NCBI GenBank assembly: GCA_025345505.1
Contig: JANVCC010000167.1
Coordinates: forward strand, 544,187 to 608,186
From: Todiramphus chloris collaris
Lineage: Eukaryota; Chordata; Aves; Coraciiformes; Alcedinidae
Length of the DNA: 64,000 nt
Reading direction: 5' to 3'
Position numbers and translations under genes: made by a program. Below are positions 1-12,588 of this stretch, piece by piece. The notes under the pieces were generated by a model. That model saw only the letters and a program-made list of their open reading frames with translations, had not been told where the DNA came from and searched no databases. Position 1 is the first letter of the stretch. Every line of letters begins with the position of its first letter.

Positions 1-484
1 CAAGGATGGGGCTTCCACCACCTCTCTGGGCAGCCTGTGCCAGTGTCTCACCACCCTCATGGGGAAGAAATTCTTACTAATGGCTAATCTGAATCAACCC
101 ACCTATCTCTAGTTTTAATCCATTCCCTCCAGTCCTATCACTGCCCCACAGCCTAAAAAGTCCCTCCCCAGCTTTCTTGTAGCCCCCTGCAGATACTGGA
201 AGGCCACAAGAAGGTCTCCCCGGAGCCTTCTCTTCTCCAGACTGAACAATCCCAACTCTCTCAGTCTGTTCCCATAGGAGAGGTGCTGCAGCCCTCTGAT
301 CATCCTCGTGCCCTTCTCTGGACACGTTCCAGCACATCCATAGCCTTCCTGTAACAGGGGCTCCAGAACTGGATGCAGTACTCTAGGGGAGGTCTCAGCA
401 GAGTGGAGTAGAGGGGGAGAATCCCCTCCCTCGACCTGCTGGCCATGCTTCTCTTGATGCAGCCCAGGATACGATTCACTCCTG
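1..484 (-). mobile_element. CR1 LINE fragment, cut by window edge
   Basis: Reverse-complement reading gives the C-terminal half of a CR1 ORF2, with recognisable blocks such as [20 protein letters not shown] and [12 protein letters not shown]. The reading is broken by several frameshifts. The 3' tail lies left of the window, so the element is truncated by the window edge. Its 5' end is a typical CR1 truncation. It belongs to the same subfamily (call it A) as the copies near 4.6-5.3, 11.5, 24.6, 47.2, 50.7, 60.5 and 62.1 kb, whose ORF2 ends with a GAVSNLL-like string. Confidence 0.95.
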
Positions 485-2300
485 CTTTGTATTCTAGCAA
501 GATTTTATCCAGGGAAGGGGTGTGAAAAAGTTACAAAGTTTCATCTTCATAATTCCATAGTAGTTCCCATGTGCAGACTGCCACAGTAGTGCATGTGGAT
601 AATGGAGACACTTGTATAATTTAGTATTAACGGTGATTGTATCACGATTGCCTTAACTGATACTCTTCTGTGTGCCTGAAGGGACCTACATCCAAGGAGG
701 ATGCAATGGAAAGTAAGAACCACAGCAGAAATGAATCATCTCTGGAGGCATTTCCAAAGGCCAGTAAGAGAACAGTTCATGAACTATTAATGTATTTCTG
801 TGCTGCCAGCCAGGCCTGTTTTTCCCAAGGCCAGAACCTAAGATCGAAAGCACGCTAAGCTATTAAAACCCTCACCTAACAAGGAAAGAGGTGGAGAGCT
901 GCTAGTATCAGTTCAGGAGGTAAAGATGGACAAGTAAAGATGGTTAAAGATGGCCATGTTTCAATGCACTGGAGCCAGCAGGGGCTAGGTGACTTTGGAG
1001 GACCAGGCATGCTTACCAGCTTAGGTTCTCCAGTCCATTTGGTGGTGTTGTGGTGCTGCAGGCCAGTCAATATGCCATGCGACGAAGCGGGCTTTGTTGG
1101 CTTGGGCACGCAGCAGAGCTCAAGGGTTGCTCTGCTAATTCTGGAGCTGGCTTAGTCCATCCAGAACCAGTTCCAGGCATCATCAAGCTCCTCACATTTC
1201 AAGTTGAGGTGCCTTTCATTCATAGTGTAGACATTCCCCAGGGTTTCTCTTCCTCTGTGTCTCTCTCTTTAGCTCTGTAGTCACAGAAGAAAAGTGGAGG
1301 CAGCTGGGCTTGGTCCTTTAAAAGAGGCAGTGGGTGGAGAAGGGAGCAATTCACCTGCTCACTTTACACCTAGAGGTGAATGAAGCTTGGAGGACACAGG
1401 TTTACGCAGCTCTATCAGTAGCTTGCCAGGGCCCCGAGGGGTGAGTTCCTGGCAGTTCCCACCTCTGTCTGTGTCAATGCCATTGGAATGGACTCCCAGC
1501 TCCCAACCTTGGGATCCGTGCTAACAGGATGAGGCTTCACTTGGACAAAACTGAAAATAAGGGCTAAGGAGAATGTCTTCCTATGAGTGTGGCCGGCAGG
1601 TGAGAGAAGGTTTGTGGTAGGGTGACAGCCTCACTTAGATCTATGCTGCTACAATACAGATCTGTTTAGTGAGAGCTGGTCCTTTGGGAAGTGTGCCTGC
1701 AAAGGAGAGTGGGAGAGAGATCAGAGCTACAACTACACTATGGTCTGTCCATGGTGTTGGAGGGGAAGCAGTTGTGGATGTCAGCTACACACTGTTGTTT
1801 GTCTGTAGACTGGCAGAAACAGGGAATAACCTCTGAAAGAATTCAATATTGAGAACAGAGCTTTTGCTATTAAGCCTGCATTTTGGGTCTGAAGCTTCTG
1901 TTGATGAAAGGAGACGAGTCTGCAGATTTAAAGATGTGTCTTCTGTTTGTTCAGGCACCGAGTATGTGGCATGTGATGGTCATAAGCCTACTCCCCCTGT
2001 AGCACAACAGTGCATTTCAGTCTTTTCTAGAACCCCTGCAGATCTAAGTGACCTCTGCTTGCCTGTAGTCACTGCACTTTCTACTCATTCTGCCCACACA
2101 GCCGTCATTTCAGTAAAAGCTGAGTGGATGTCCTCAGTCCTGAAGCTACACCTTTGTCCTGGGTAAGGACTTTGTGGTACCTGGGATCCCTTTTCACATT
2201 TGTTTTTAGGTGATGATGAATTTGATCCTGTGCTCTGCAGGGAAATAGTAAAAGGGATTGGTCAAGATGCCTGAGTTACTTGTTCTTTCCAAGACCTGAC
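485..2300. other. unique DNA, nothing recognised
   Basis: There is no repeat end, no long open frame with a recognisable domain and no splice-bounded block. ORFs of 60-105 codons here overlap on both strands and look like chance. Confidence 0.6.
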
Positions 2301-2445
2301 AGTCTTCTTCTCTGGAGACTTTCCAACCCCCCTGGCTCTGTTCCTGTGTGGGCTGCCCTGGGTGACCCTGCTCTGGCAGGGGGGTTGGACTCCATGATTT
2401 CCATAGGTCCCTTCCAACCCCTACCATTCTATGAGTCTGTGAAAA
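2301..2445 (+). mobile_element. CR1 3' end fragment
   Basis: This short 5'-truncated CR1 keeps the last codons of ORF2 and the 3' UTR (GGACTCCATGATTTCC, CCCTTCCAACCCC) and ends with one CATTCTATGAG-type tail unit. It is most similar to the copies at 48.2 and 47.8 kb (subfamily D). Confidence 0.92.
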
Positions 2446-4514
2446 CGTGGGACTCAATCATCTTCATACTGAAGTCAAAGGAATTTTAGCAGGGAGAAGG
2501 ACTAGGCTAGGCCAAAATAATTTACATGAGAATGATCACTATATTGCTGCCACAGGTCAAAAATTATTGTTGCCATTATAATGAGAGACCTGAGGAGAAA
2601 TCCTTGATTTTATTTTTTTTTTACTATGTCTTTTAAGAACAGTTGTTTAGAAGAACTTTAATCTTGCCAACACACACATTAGAGGTAAGTGGTGTGTGGT
2701 GCTGTGTATTTTATGATGTGACAGGGTTTTCTTTTTTTTTTTCCCTGACAAATAGGTTTTGGGCAATTTTAAATAAATCTGAAGAAAATGTAACAAATTA
2801 CTTGTACTTCTGTTATTCAAGTTCTACTGTCAAGACAAACAGGAAAAAAAAAAGGGAAAACCCAGCTACAATTCTAGCATCTGCTTCTTTGTTCACCTCC
2901 TACCATCTCTGTGGGCCTGTATATACTTGGTTTTTGCAAACTCCTAATTCCACTATAGCAGTTCCCATAATTACACACTCAAACAGGCCTCAGGCAAGCC
3001 ATGCTTGCTCCTACTTCGGGCATGCTTCACAGTGCTCCAGTTGACCTGGTTGTTACCGTGGGGAGCCAAATGCACTGCAACTCAGTAACAGCACTGAAGG
3101 AAATAGCATCTTGGCAGGAGATGAATGCCCGTGCTGATGAGCACAAATCAAAATACCTGTTGCAAACATTAATTTCCGACTTGAAGAATTAAAAACTTAG
3201 GAAAGAACCATCTGTAAACTTTGGGTATAGATTTTATATTGATTTTTGAAATAAAATAGGAATGTAGAGGAGAGGGATAGATTGTAAATAGGTACTGAAC
3301 ACAGAGAAACAAGTCAGTGGGACAACTTTGATTTGGACTCAGAAGCTGGAAAGCAATCAGTACCCCTTCTAAGGACATAGCATGTTCATATGATGGCTAG
3401 CACTGGGAGCTGCAGTGTTTAACTGCAATAAAAAACTGCTGTTGTCTTCCATCCTTGGATGCAGTGGCTTAAACGTAAACGATGGACACTTTTGACCTTG
3501 CCTGTCGGAAGAGGACAACTTATCTGCTCATTTGAGGCAAGTCAAAGTCTCCTTGACTGGTATGAAAGCATAATCTGAAGCAATTCTGAAACACTAAATG
3601 GCATTGCTTCAGAATGGTGTAACTGGTATAATAACCAAGAGCAGGGTTTTGCTCAAGCAGCAAATATTTGCTGATAAATTATGGTGGGCTTTGGAACTTA
3701 AAGAGAAGATGTGAGGTTATAGGAAAGCACAAAGTCTTTCCTAATTGATGCAGGGCCTTACCCAATTCTTAAAGACTTTTTTGGAGCCAAATGTGTCCCA
3801 CAGTCAACAGAAGAACTTCCCTTCAGAGCAAGAACAGGATTTAAGTCAGGCACCAGCAGGAAAACCTGCAAGAAGATAATATTTCTGTTGCATTGCCTGC
3901 AAAGCAAATTTAATTCAGTCTAACCAGTAGTCAACACATGAGCACTGACAATGAAACATCATTTAAAAACCAAAACAAAACAAAAAGTCTGAAGCAAAAC
4001 ACAACTCCTAAGAAGAGAGAGTTTTAAAGAAGGGGTTACACATATTGAGCCCAGAGGGCAGCAATGAAAGCCCAGCACACACTGCTGTAGGAGAGAGGGC
4101 AATAAAACAATCCATACATCCCAATTCTGTGCCATTTCATAGGCAGCAACTATAGACAAGTCTCTTAAATTCACACAGGCCAAGAGATAACATGCATCAG
4201 CTTTAACTTCTGTGGCTTCTCACGCTTTATTCCAGGCTCTCCACCAGTAAAGGAGCCTGTTTGTGAGTGAAAAGAGCTGGGGTTTGCTTAAACTTCTTCA
4301 TAAATCAGCTGAAGTCCTGAAGTGCATAATGCACACCCATGCTGATCACTGCCACAAGTATCTGCTGTGTCCTACTGCTCAACGACAATATTTGCCTTTT
4401 AAATCACAAGAATATCTGCCTTTTGTAGATCACAAGCCCCAGGCAATGTTCATGTTCCCAAGCTGACTTGTACAAGGGCCAGGCAACAGTGCTCTGCCAG
4501 CTCCCTAGCTTTGT
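2446..4514. other. unique DNA, nothing recognised
   Basis: AT-rich sequence with short T and A runs, for example near 2,611-2,622, 2,731-2,742 and 3,965-3,985. No repeat end and no supported exon were seen. Confidence 0.6.
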
Positions 4515-5525
4515 TCATAGAATACCAGGTTGGAAGGGACCTCAAGGATCAGAGCAATCTCAAGCACCAGTCTATGCTGGGCAGTGACTGGCTTGAGAGC
4601 AGCCCTGAAGAGAAGGACTTGGGAGTGCTGATGGATGAGAAGCTCAACATGAGCCATCAGTTGGTCTTGCAGACCAGAGAGCCAATCGTGTCCTGGGCTG
4701 CATCAAGAGAAGTGTGGCCAGCAGGTCGAGGGAGGGGATTCTCCCCCTCTACTCCACTCTGCTGAGACCTCCCCTGGAGAACTGCATCCAGTTCTGGAAC
4801 CCCTGGTACAGGAAGGCTATGGATGTGCTGGAACGTGTCCAGAGAAGGGCACGAGGATGCTCAGAGGGCTGGAGCACCTCTCCTATGAGGACAGACTGAG
4901 AGTTGGGGTTGTTCAGTCTGGAGAAGAGAAGGCTCCGGGGAGACCTTCTTGTGGCCTTCCAGCATCTGAAGGGGGCTACAAGAAAGCTGGGGAGGGACTT
5001 TTTAGGCTGTGGGGCAGTGATAGGACTGGAGGGAATGGATTAAAACTAGAGATAGGTGGATTCAGGTTGGACATGAGGAAGAATTTCTTCCCCATGAGGG
5101 TGGTGAGACACTGGCACAGGCTGCCCAGAGAGATGGTGGAAGCCCCATCCTTGGAAGTGTTTCAGCCCAGGCTGGCTGGGGCTGTGAGCAACCTGCCTAG
5201 TGGGAGGTGTCCCTGCCCATGGCAGGGGAGTTGGAACTGGGTGGTCTTTAAGGTCCCTTCCAACCCTGACGATTCTATGATTCTATGATCATCTAGTCCA
5301 ACCTTTAAGGTAAACTATATACATATATATATATAGTTTAAATGAGCTGGGCCAGCGCCCTATCAAGCTCATTCTAAAACTGTCCAGTGTAGGGGAATCC
5401 CCCAGTTCTGTTGGGAGATTATTCCATTATTCCATTCATTACAATGTCAAATTGTTCTCGTGGTGAAAAATTTTCTTCTGGAGTCCCATTGGAATCTCCC
5501 CAGGAATAACAGCTCTCCTTTACTC
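4515..5525 (-). mobile_element. CR1 fragment (subfamily F), split by a nested CR1
   Basis: The 3' end (reverse complement of CATAGAATACCAGGTTGG and onwards) occupies 4,515-4,551. The rest resumes at 5,287 with CATCTAGTCCAACC and continues to about 5,525. The matching uninterrupted copy at 27,222 shows that these two blocks should be contiguous, so 4,552-5,286 is an insertion. The 5,310-5,340 part holds a TA-rich microsatellite at the same internal place where the 27.2 kb copy has TG/TA repeats. Confidence 0.88.
4552..5286 (+). mobile_element. CR1 (subfamily A) nested in an opposite-strand CR1
   Basis: This plus-strand 5'-truncated CR1 encodes ORF2 C-terminal remnants: a PEEKDLGVLMDEKLNMSHQ block, then [17 protein letters not shown], then MRKNFFPMRVVRHWHRLP. 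At least two frameshifts separate these segments, so it is dead. It ends with two ATTCTATG octamers. GATCA is found at both junctions (4,547-4,551 and 5,287-5,291), consistent with a short target duplication in the host CR1. Confidence 0.93.
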
Positions 5526-5959
5526 AGAGAAAAAAAATGGGGTGGAGCCTTGTCTAAGAGAGGTTGCTGCCTATGGCCTGATCCATGCCTCAGCAATGCC
5601 TCCTGAGCAATTTGTTCTCATTCTATCGCACCAAGGTTTTAATTGCCTGATTACCTTAGTCTTCACTTTTTAGATCTCCTTGTGCCTTCCAGCAATTAGG
5701 AGAGATGGGATTGGGTCATATCTCTGGTTTATTATCTGTGCCAAGAGGTTTTCTGCACCAGTAGGTATGCTTTTGTAAAGGGTGTGGTATTTCTCCCTGC
5801 TAGCCATCAGGAGTGCGCGCGAGATGTTTGTAATGCCTGTGTTGCATAATAGTACAATTTGCTCTTTGTCCTACAGTTCATCTGAAAACTTCTCAGCTTC
5901 TTTTCCATAACATCCCCCTCATTATTCTAGAAAGGCTGCAGTTAAATGTTGAAGTTAGT
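5526..5959. other. unique DNA, nothing recognised
   Basis: A short stretch between CR1 copies. It contains a small CG-containing run near 5,815 but no gene signal. Confidence 0.55.
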
Positions 5960-6652
5960 GGCTAGAAAGCTGTTCGGCAGAAAGGGACCTAGGGGTGCTG
6001 GTGGACACATGGCTGAACATGAGCCAGCAGCGTGCCAAGGTGGCCAAGAAGGTCAACGTCATCCTGGCCTGGATCAGGAATAGTGTGGCCAGTAGGACCA
6101 GGGAGGATATTGTCCCTCTGTGCGTGGCATTGGTGGGGCCACACCTCAAGTACTGGGTTCACTTTTGTGCACCTCAATACAAGAAAGACATCGAGGTGCT
6201 GAAGCAGGTCCAAAGAAGGGCAACGAAGCTGGAGAAGGGCCTGGAGAACAAGTCCTACGAGGAGCATCTGAGGGAACCGGGGCTGTTTAGTCTGAAGAAA
6301 AGGAGGCTGAGGGGAGACCTTCTCACTCTCCACAACTACCTGACAGGAGGTTGTAGAGAGGCAGGCACTGGTCTCTTCTCACAAGTAACCAGTGACAGAA
6401 CACGAGGGAATGGCCTCAAGCTGCACCAGGGGAGATTTAAACTGGACATTAGGAAAAATTCTTTTCACTGAAAGGGTTGTTGGGCATGGAACATGCTGCC
6501 CAGGGAGGGGGTTGAGTCTCCATCCCTGGAGGGGTTTAAAAGCCACCTAGATGTGGTGCCTGGGGATATGACTGAGTGGTGGACTCGGCAGAGTAGGGTT
6601 AATGGTTGGACTGGATGATCTTAAAGGTCTTTTCCAACCTTGATGATTCAAT
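5960..6652 (+). mobile_element. CR1 fragment with long ORF2 remnant
   Basis: A 5'-truncated CR1. Positions 5,995-6,471 still read open for 158 codons as the ORF2 C-terminal region ([45 protein letters not shown]). The frame is then lost just before the usual WNMLPREG-like segment. The tail is degenerate (CCAACCTTGATGATTCA). It resembles the copies at 33.8, 36.4 and 39.3 kb. Confidence 0.94.
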
Positions 6653-9393
6653 AAATTTGGGTTATATTTATTTAAATAATTAATCAGATCATTACCAGAA
6701 AAGAAAGAAAATTCTCTTTTCTGTATGTAATACAGCAGTCTTTCCTATCAAAATCTGGATATGGAAACCGATAGATCAGCAGAATGATCCTGATCAGAAC
6801 TTGTACCTGGAGGAGCTAGTGGTGCACAAACCAGCAAACATGAGTGGGTGCAAGCCTGTGCTGTGCTGCACATACAGCTTAGCTTTCAAGCCTGCATTGC
6901 GTTGGGCATCACCCCAGGCTGCTGGATAAAGTGAGATTGTGGTAAGAGAGGAGCCTGCACGCACCTCTCGCTTGGTATCAGCAGCTATGCCACCTGCACA
7001 GCCTTCCCTCTGTCTAAAGAGCAGCCACAAGTTCTCATCTGAACACTCTTTTTTTTTGAAAGAATGGAAAGATTTGTTTACTTCTAACAAGTGTTCAGTA
7101 GCTGCAGTGACCAAACCTTTCAAAGGCTGGTGTCTGCATTGCCTGCTTCACCCAGATCAGGAGTGGACACGTAACTCCGTGTTTCCAGCATATGAAGGGA
7201 CTTGCCATTATCTCTACAATTTGCCTCTTTATAGAGTTTACTCCAATAAATGGCATTTTGAGCCAAACTTCACTGAGTGTGAGTGCCTTTCTTCCTAGGG
7301 TCCTAAGGAACCACCACCACCTGGACCAGAACCACCAGTTAACCTTGGCTGAGGTTAGGAAACCATGTTGTAATGTGGGTTTTAATCTGGGTACCAGTAT
7401 CAGTGCAGGGAAATGACAGCTTCTGCAAGATTCTCCTAACCCACAGCATCATGTGCCAATCAAGTGAACACTTACTAAGCACATATTTCATGGTGCTGCT
7501 GAGTGAAGGCTTATATGACTGTAAAGAAGCACATCTGATGAGGACTGTATCTAAACTTCTTGATTTGATGGGTGCTGCTCACAGACCCTAAAATATTGTC
7601 ATATTGACATAGGAATTTAGGAGGCATAGGGTTGTTTTTTTTTTTTTTAGAAATAATTCCAATGTGTCCCGGGCAGCATTTGGGATCTGCTGGGCTTCCA
7701 GAGAGGGATTATTGTTCTTACATGTTGAGGATTCTCCAGTTTAATCTGTTGGGGTTATTTATTGAAGGTCAGAAACCAGGAAAATCATGTAACCCTTTTG
7801 TGATGAAAAAAAGATTTAAACAAAAAAAAGTCTTGGGTTTTTTAGTTAAAAAGTGAATAATGACTTTTGATTATACTTGAATCCATGAAGTGTTTCACTC
7901 ACACAACACACTGCAGAGTGTAATGCTCAACAATCACCACGTTTACCAAATTCATTGATAATCAGCAAGCACATGTTGGCATGTGGCATTTAAAAATGTG
8001 CCACAGGGTAAACTTTCACGTTTTTACCATCTCTGGGAAATCAAGTCTCAAGTAAAGCTTGAAACGGCAACATTCTGAGTGAGTGGTTTTTATTGATTGC
8101 CTCTTTTTATGGCCCTGTTAGCTCTGTACCTTTCCTTCTAGAGAAGGTATTGACCTTATTTGAATATTAGACCATTTCCAAAGGAAAAATAAACAATCAG
8201 TCCTAACTGTCAGAGAGAATAAGAGCAGGGAAAGGTGAGAATGGACACAAGGAGACACAAGTTCCAAAGGACAGCACATTAAAGAGTGTATTAACTCTGT
8301 TTGCTTTCCAGCAGACTCCCATTTTTAAACTACTGACAGGACCCAAATCTTGAAATTGCCTCATCCCAGTCAAACAATAAATCTTCAGAGCATTACTGCT
8401 GTGTTGATTTAAGGGACATAACTATTATTTCTGAAGCAAACTTCAATTCTGCCTTGCAGTAGGACACAGTCATTGAGTTAAGGTGAAGTGCATGCTTCAC
8501 CTGGTGAAATCCTGTAATTTTTCTATGCAAAACCATACTGAATTGGAACAATATAACTGTAAGACATCCCCCTTTGCAGGTTCTTTTATTTTGCCTTTGC
8601 AGGAAGTTTTCCATCAAGTTACATTACAGCTCCAAAGCAATTTGAGAGCTCTGTACTGGTGCCAACAGTCTTCCCGTGGTGTTTCCAAGAGACAGGAACA
8701 GTACAGTGCCAAGTGTCATGCAGAGCAACTTCCCTGACTTGCTGCAAATGCCTTTCAGAAATATTAGGGAAGGTGTTCCCTGCTGAGCTCAGAAATTCAT
8801 CTACTGCATAGTCAGAAGGGAACAATGCTGTGGTTTTTATTCAGAAAAGAGGAAATTGTGTTTCCAGTTCCAGTATCTAGCAATGCCTACCGTCTGTTCT
8901 AAAATTTGGAGCTTCTCAAATGGAAATGAGAATTGTCATTCCAAATTGAGCCCCCCTGGCTAAATCTATTGAATATATTCATAATTAATTATCCCTATCT
9001 GAAGAAGATTAGAACAGAGTTGAAAGCTGATTAATATACAGAGAAAACTGCTGTATTAGACAACAAAAATAGCTGTAAAAGGTCCAGGCCAGTTTAGTAG
9101 GTTCTTCCTCTTAGGAAAGTTCCAACAGCAGTTCTAGTGAAGCTTTTGTTTCACTAAAATTCTACTCCTTGAAAGTGCTGGGGTCTCAGCTATCTATGAG
9201 TTGTGCCATTCAACACATGTGCTAACACAGCTAATTTAGCACAGCCTCCTGTAATTTATTTACAGACAGTAGTATTTTTGCAGGATTGGGGGTGGAAATT
9301 CAGAGTTGAAGCTTTAGGGAAAATAAAGAGAAGCCCTGGAGCTTGTTTTTCCTTCTGAAGATTCTGGATGTGTAAAGCTGATCCGATGCATTT
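6653..9393. other. unique DNA, nothing recognised
   Basis: AT-rich unique sequence. A 12-nt T run occurs near 7,635. No CR1 end, no LTR pair and no convincing exon were seen; ORFs of 70-120 codons overlap on opposite strands. Confidence 0.6.
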
Positions 9394-10229
9394 AGAATCA
9401 TAGAATCATAGAATGTTAGGGGTTGGAAGGGACCTAGAAAGATCATCCAGTCCAACCCCCCTACCAGAGCAGGATCACCTAGACCAAGTCACACAGGAAC
9501 GCGTCCAGGTGGGTTTTGAACATCTCCAGAGAAGGAGACTCCACAACCCCCCTGGGCAGCCTGTTCCAGGCTCTGTCACCCTCACAGTGAAAAAGTTTTC
9601 CTTGTGTTTACCCTAAACCTCTTGTGCTCCAACTCACTCCCATTGCCTCTTGTACTAACATTGGATGACATTGAGAAGAGCCTGGCTCCATCCTGCTTAC
9701 ACTTGCCCTTAACATATTTATAGACATTAATGAGGTTCCCCCTTCAGCCTCCTCCAGGCTAAAGAGACCCAGCTCTCTCAGCCTCTCCTCAGAAGGGAGA
9801 TGCTCCACTCCCTTAATAATCTTGGTGGCCCTGCACTGGACTCTCTCCAGTACCTCAATGTCTTTCCTGAACTGGGGTGCTCAGAACTGGACACAGTACT
9901 CCAGATGTGGTCTCACCACTGCAGAGTACAGGGGGAGGAGAACCTCCCTTGACTTGCTGGCCACACTCTTCTTAATGCACCCCAGGATGCCATTGGCCTT
10001 CTTGGCCACAAGGGCTCATTGTTGGCTCATGGCCATCCTCTTGTCCACCAGGACCCCTAGGTCTTTTTCCCCAGAGCTGCTCTCCAACAGCTCAGCCCCC
10101 AGCCTATACTGATCCATGGGGCTGTTCTTCCCCAGATGTGGCACTTTACACTTGCTCTTGTTAAATTGCATTAAATTTCTCGCCACCCAGCTCTCCAGCC
10201 TGTCCAGGTCATGCTGGATGGCAGCACAA
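9394..10229 (-). mobile_element. CR1 fragment (subfamily E)
   Basis: The element starts on the plus strand with the complement of ATTCTATG repeats and runs back through the ORF2 C-terminus to a block encoding RLESWVARNLMQFNKSKC and [18 protein letters not shown], just downstream of the polymerase domain. It is close in sequence to the longer opposite-strand copy at 10,985-13,250, making a large inverted pair. Confidence 0.95.
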
Positions 10230-10984
10230 CTGAAGTCTGAGAGACAATAAGGAAATGCCACTGAAAGTTAATTCTCTCCACAGCCTGTACAGCCAGGCAC
10301 AGTCCCCAAGCTTCTAACAGAAGCTGGGCTAGTTGTTACCACTTAACATGTTGGTACTAAATTTCCCAGAAGCAGAGAAATGTTATCTGGGAGGAACCTC
10401 TGGTCAGCCATGGCTTTGGGTAGCAAAGTCTTGACAGTCCTCAAGGATGGGCATTTCTCAGTCAGGTAGCTCAATGAAGGGTTCTTCATTGCTGTCCTGC
10501 CTTCCTAGGAAGTCAGTGTTTCCTAATGTCCAACCTAAACATCCTTTTCTGTACACCATGCCACTAACTCTCTTCACAAAGCATCATCTGCACTGAAGGA
10601 AAAAGGGAATGACAGGGAGAAGACACAGAAGGTGACCACAGAGGATTCATGATTCAAGGAAAGACAAAGAAAGCAACCTGAAGCAGATGAGTGTCGGAGG
10701 TATTAGAGCAAAGGAACTGAACAAAAGAATCTCTGCTTAACTACCAGTTTCTGAAACACCAAAAATTTAATTCACCAAATAAAGTTGTGTGCCTCAAAAC
10801 CAGGATGTTATTAAAGAACTGGAGTAAGAGCCATGTAACTACATGGAAGCTAAATCTGAGCTTCCTGGAAGTGGACTATAGACATTTGGGGTTACACCAG
10901 AATACTGGTCCAGCTTTGTTTACAGAGTAAAGATATTCTTTTCATCTGAGAGACAGTAATTTCTGTTAACTGCAAGTGGAGCAG
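10230..10984. other. unique DNA between inverted CR1 copies
   Basis: Purine-rich unique sequence, for example around 10,590-10,680. No gene or repeat end is recognised. Confidence 0.55.
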
Positions 10985-11460
10985 AAATACCAAGTAAGAG
11001 AGTTAGGAGACCTGCATGGTTGAGCAGGGAGCTACTAGATAAGCAGAAGAAGGAATTATACAGAACACAGAAGGAAGGGCAGGTCACTTGGGAAGAATAC
11101 AGCGAGGTTGTCAGAGGATGAAGGGATGCAACAAGGAAAGCTAAGGCCTCCCTAGAACTAAACCTGTTGAGGGAGGTCAAGGACAACAGGAAAAGCTTTT
11201 TCAAGTATGTTGGAGGTAAAAGTAAGTCTAGAGGAAATGTGGGCCCACTGCTGAATGAAGTGGCTGCCCTGGTGACTGAGGATAGAGAGAAGGCTGAGTT
11301 ACTGAATGCCACCTTTGCCTCGGTCTTTACTACTCAGGCCAGCTACCAGGAGTCCCAGGCCTTCAAGACCACCAAGGAAGTCTGGAGGAAGGAAGTTTTT
11401 ACCTCTGTCGAAGAGGCTTCGTTTAGAGATCAGTTCAACAAACTGGACATCCACAAGTCA

Positions 11461-11767
11461 TAGAATCATAGAATTGTCGGGGTTGGAAGGGACCTTAAAG
11501 ACCATCCAGTTCCAACCCCCACTAGACCTCCCACTAGAGCAGGTTGCTCACAGCCCCATCCAGCCTGGGCTTAAACACTTCCGAGGATGGGGCTTCCACC
11601 ACCAATATGGGCAACCTGTGCTGGTGTCTCACCACCCTCATGGGGAAGATATTCTTCCTCATGTCCAACCTGAATCCACCTATCTCTAATTTTAATCCAT
11701 TCCCTCTGGTCCTATCATTGGCCCACAGTCTAAAAAGTCCTTCCCCAGCTTTCTTGTAGCCCCCTTC
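11461..11767 (-). mobile_element. CR1 (subfamily A) nested inside CR1 ORF2
   Basis: Complemented ATTCTATG tail units begin right after the host CR1 segment encoding LDIHKS, and host coding resumes at about 11,768 with the GMHLRVLREM segment. Comparison with the uninterrupted copy at 22,064-22,100 suggests that about 7 host bases (around CATGGGC) were lost at the target rather than duplicated. The insert is a 5'-truncated subfamily A element. Confidence 0.93.
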
Positions 11768-12588
11768 CTGATGGGATGCACCTGCGAGTGCTGAGGGAGA
11801 TGGCAGAGGTCATTGCTAGGCCACTCTCCATAATCTTTGAGAGGTCCTGGAGAACAGGAGAGGTGCCTGAGGACTGGAGGAAGGCCAATGTCATCCCAGT
11901 CTTCAAAAAGGGCAAAAAGTAGGACCCGGGTCCTGCCTCACCAGGCAGACCAGTCAGCCTCAGCTCCATCCCTGGAAAGGTGATGGAACAGCTTGTTCTT
12001 GCCACCATCTCAAAGCATGTGGAGGAAAGAAGCCTTATCACAAGTAGTCAACATGGATTCCGTAAGGGGAAATCATATTTGACTAATCTGATAGCCTTTT
12101 ATGATTGCATAAGTAGTTGGATAGATGAGGGGAGAGCAGTTGATGTGGTATTTCTTGACTTCAGCAAGGCTTTTGATACTGTCTCCCACGGTATCCTCAC
12201 AGCCAAGCTTAAGAAGGGTGGATTGGGTGATTGTGCAGTGAGGTGGATTGGGAACTGGCTGAAGGAAAGAGCCCAGAGAGTTGTGGTCAGTGGAGCAGAG
12301 TCCAGCTGGAGGCCTGTGACTAGTGGTGTCCCCCAGGGGTCAGTGCTGGGTCCAATACTGTTCAATATATTCATCAATGACCTGGACGAAAGGATAGAAT
12401 GTGCCCTCAGCAAGTGTGCTGATGATACCAAACTGGGAGGAGTGGCTGTCACTCCAGAAGGCTGTGCTGCCATCCAGCATGACCTGGACAGGCTGGAGAG
12501 CTGGGCAGGGAGAAATCCAGTGCAATTTAACAAGAGCAAGTGTAAAGTGCTGCATCTGGGGAAGAACAACCCCAGATCAGTATAGGCT
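11768..12588 (+). pseudogene. CR1 ORF2 reverse transcriptase remnant
   Basis: An open segment from 11,980 (201 codons) carries most of the palm and fingers of a LINE reverse transcriptase. Motifs seen in order are [25 protein letters not shown] (motif A aspartate), [11 protein letters not shown] (motif B) and [10 protein letters not shown] (motif C). Motif C reads CADD where the family has FADD. The segment is out of frame with the flanking ORF2 parts because of a stop near 11,920 and a frameshift near 12,575. It is non-functional as it stands. It is a transposon protein, not a host gene. Confidence 0.9.

Noticed and set aside
12099..12569. 156-codon minus-strand frame
   Set aside because: Shadow of the CR1 ORF2 remnant.
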